DNA of 64,000 nt from an uncultured Bacteroidota bacterium. GTDB taxonomy: Bacteria > Bacteroidota > Bacteroidia > Chitinophagales > Chitinophagaceae. Below are positions 63,943 to 64,000 of the stretch, one piece after another. The stretch covers positions 1 through 64,000 of the forward strand of contig CAILUU010000016.1 in assembly GCA_903837525.1 (NCBI GenBank). Reading direction: 5' to 3'. Below the pieces are notes generated by a model. That model did not search any database and had not been told where the DNA came from. It was given only the letters and a program-made list of their open reading frames with translations. The translations under genes were made by a program, and so were the position numbers. Positions within the stretch are counted from its first letter, which is position 1; each line of letters starts with the position of its first letter.

Positions 63943-64000
63943 TTCATAAACTTTTAGAAGAAATAACAAAAAAATACTAGCCGCTTATCATTTTTAAACA

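Overview
This 64 kb window is an AT-rich chromosomal segment of a Bacteroidota bacterium, most likely of the family Chitinophagaceae or a close relative. The evidence is the type of genes present (ExbB-ExbD-ExbD-TonB cassette, PstS-like lipoprotein plus TPR protein, short NuoG, DUF2911, DUF5777, pRiA4b ORF-3-like, YceI with an OB-fold partner, SprB-like repeats), many signal peptides ending in Ala-Gln, lipoboxes, and Bacteroidota-type -7 promoter boxes (TAnnTTTG). The taxonomic call is inferred from gene content; no rRNA gene is present to test it.

Layout. 1-6.1 kb: a lipoprotein and an outer-membrane beta-barrel protein, a small exported protein overlapping miaA tail to tail, a pRiA4b ORF-3-like protein and the CCA-adding enzyme. 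6.3-8.7 kb: Lon protease. 8.9-11.8 kb: a tight minus-strand operon (lipoprotein, UbiA-like membrane protein split by a frameshift, M42 aminopeptidase, small membrane protein). 11.9-16.4 kb: LuxE-like protein, tRNA-Lys(TTT) with promoter and terminator, an SDR oxidoreductase, a divergent SAM-hydrolase-fold protein, a TonB remnant and a DUF2911 protein. 16.8-19.9 kb: exbB-exbD-exbD-tonB. 20.2-21.5 kb: MacB-like ABC permease. 21.6-36.0 kb: a complete nuoA-N complex I operon on the minus strand, interrupted by an exported NTF2-like gene (between nuoE and nuoF), a broken exported-protein gene (between nuoJ and nuoK) and palindromic CCCCTAAAGGGG elements. 36.1-39.8 kb: TPR protein, PstS-like lipoprotein, small membrane protein and a broken tonB. 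39.9-50.7 kb: tyrosine phosphatase, hisS, thiolase, a PQQ-dehydrogenase remnant, rlmN, a Spy-like periplasmic protein, two pseudouridine synthases, dinB, rimM and an SF1 helicase. 50.8-54.2 kb: rpsP, then a four-gene envelope cluster (cytochrome-like lipoprotein, OB-fold protein, YceI, DUF5777 barrel). 54.4-57.1 kb: an acetyltransferase flanked by inverted repeats, ffh and an IscA-type protein. 57.3-63.9 kb: a membrane-anchored protein, the methylmalonyl-CoA mutase catalytic subunit, a large BNR-repeat exported protein and a radical SAM protein with an unusual N-terminal half.

Most of the window is ordinary core genome: respiration, translation and tRNA/rRNA modification, and envelope energisation. 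No CRISPR array, transposase, phage or recognisable defence system was found. The points that most merit a second look are the radical SAM protein, the SAM-hydrolase-fold protein that appears to lack its catalytic triad, the cytochrome/OB-fold/YceI/DUF5777 cluster, the cassette-like acetyltransferase, a set of promoters whose -7 box lies about four to six bases from the start codon (likely leaderless mRNAs), and several genes broken by single-base changes, most near short homopolymers. These last could be real decay or assembly errors. All functions are read from motifs and family knowledge; no database search or computation was run.
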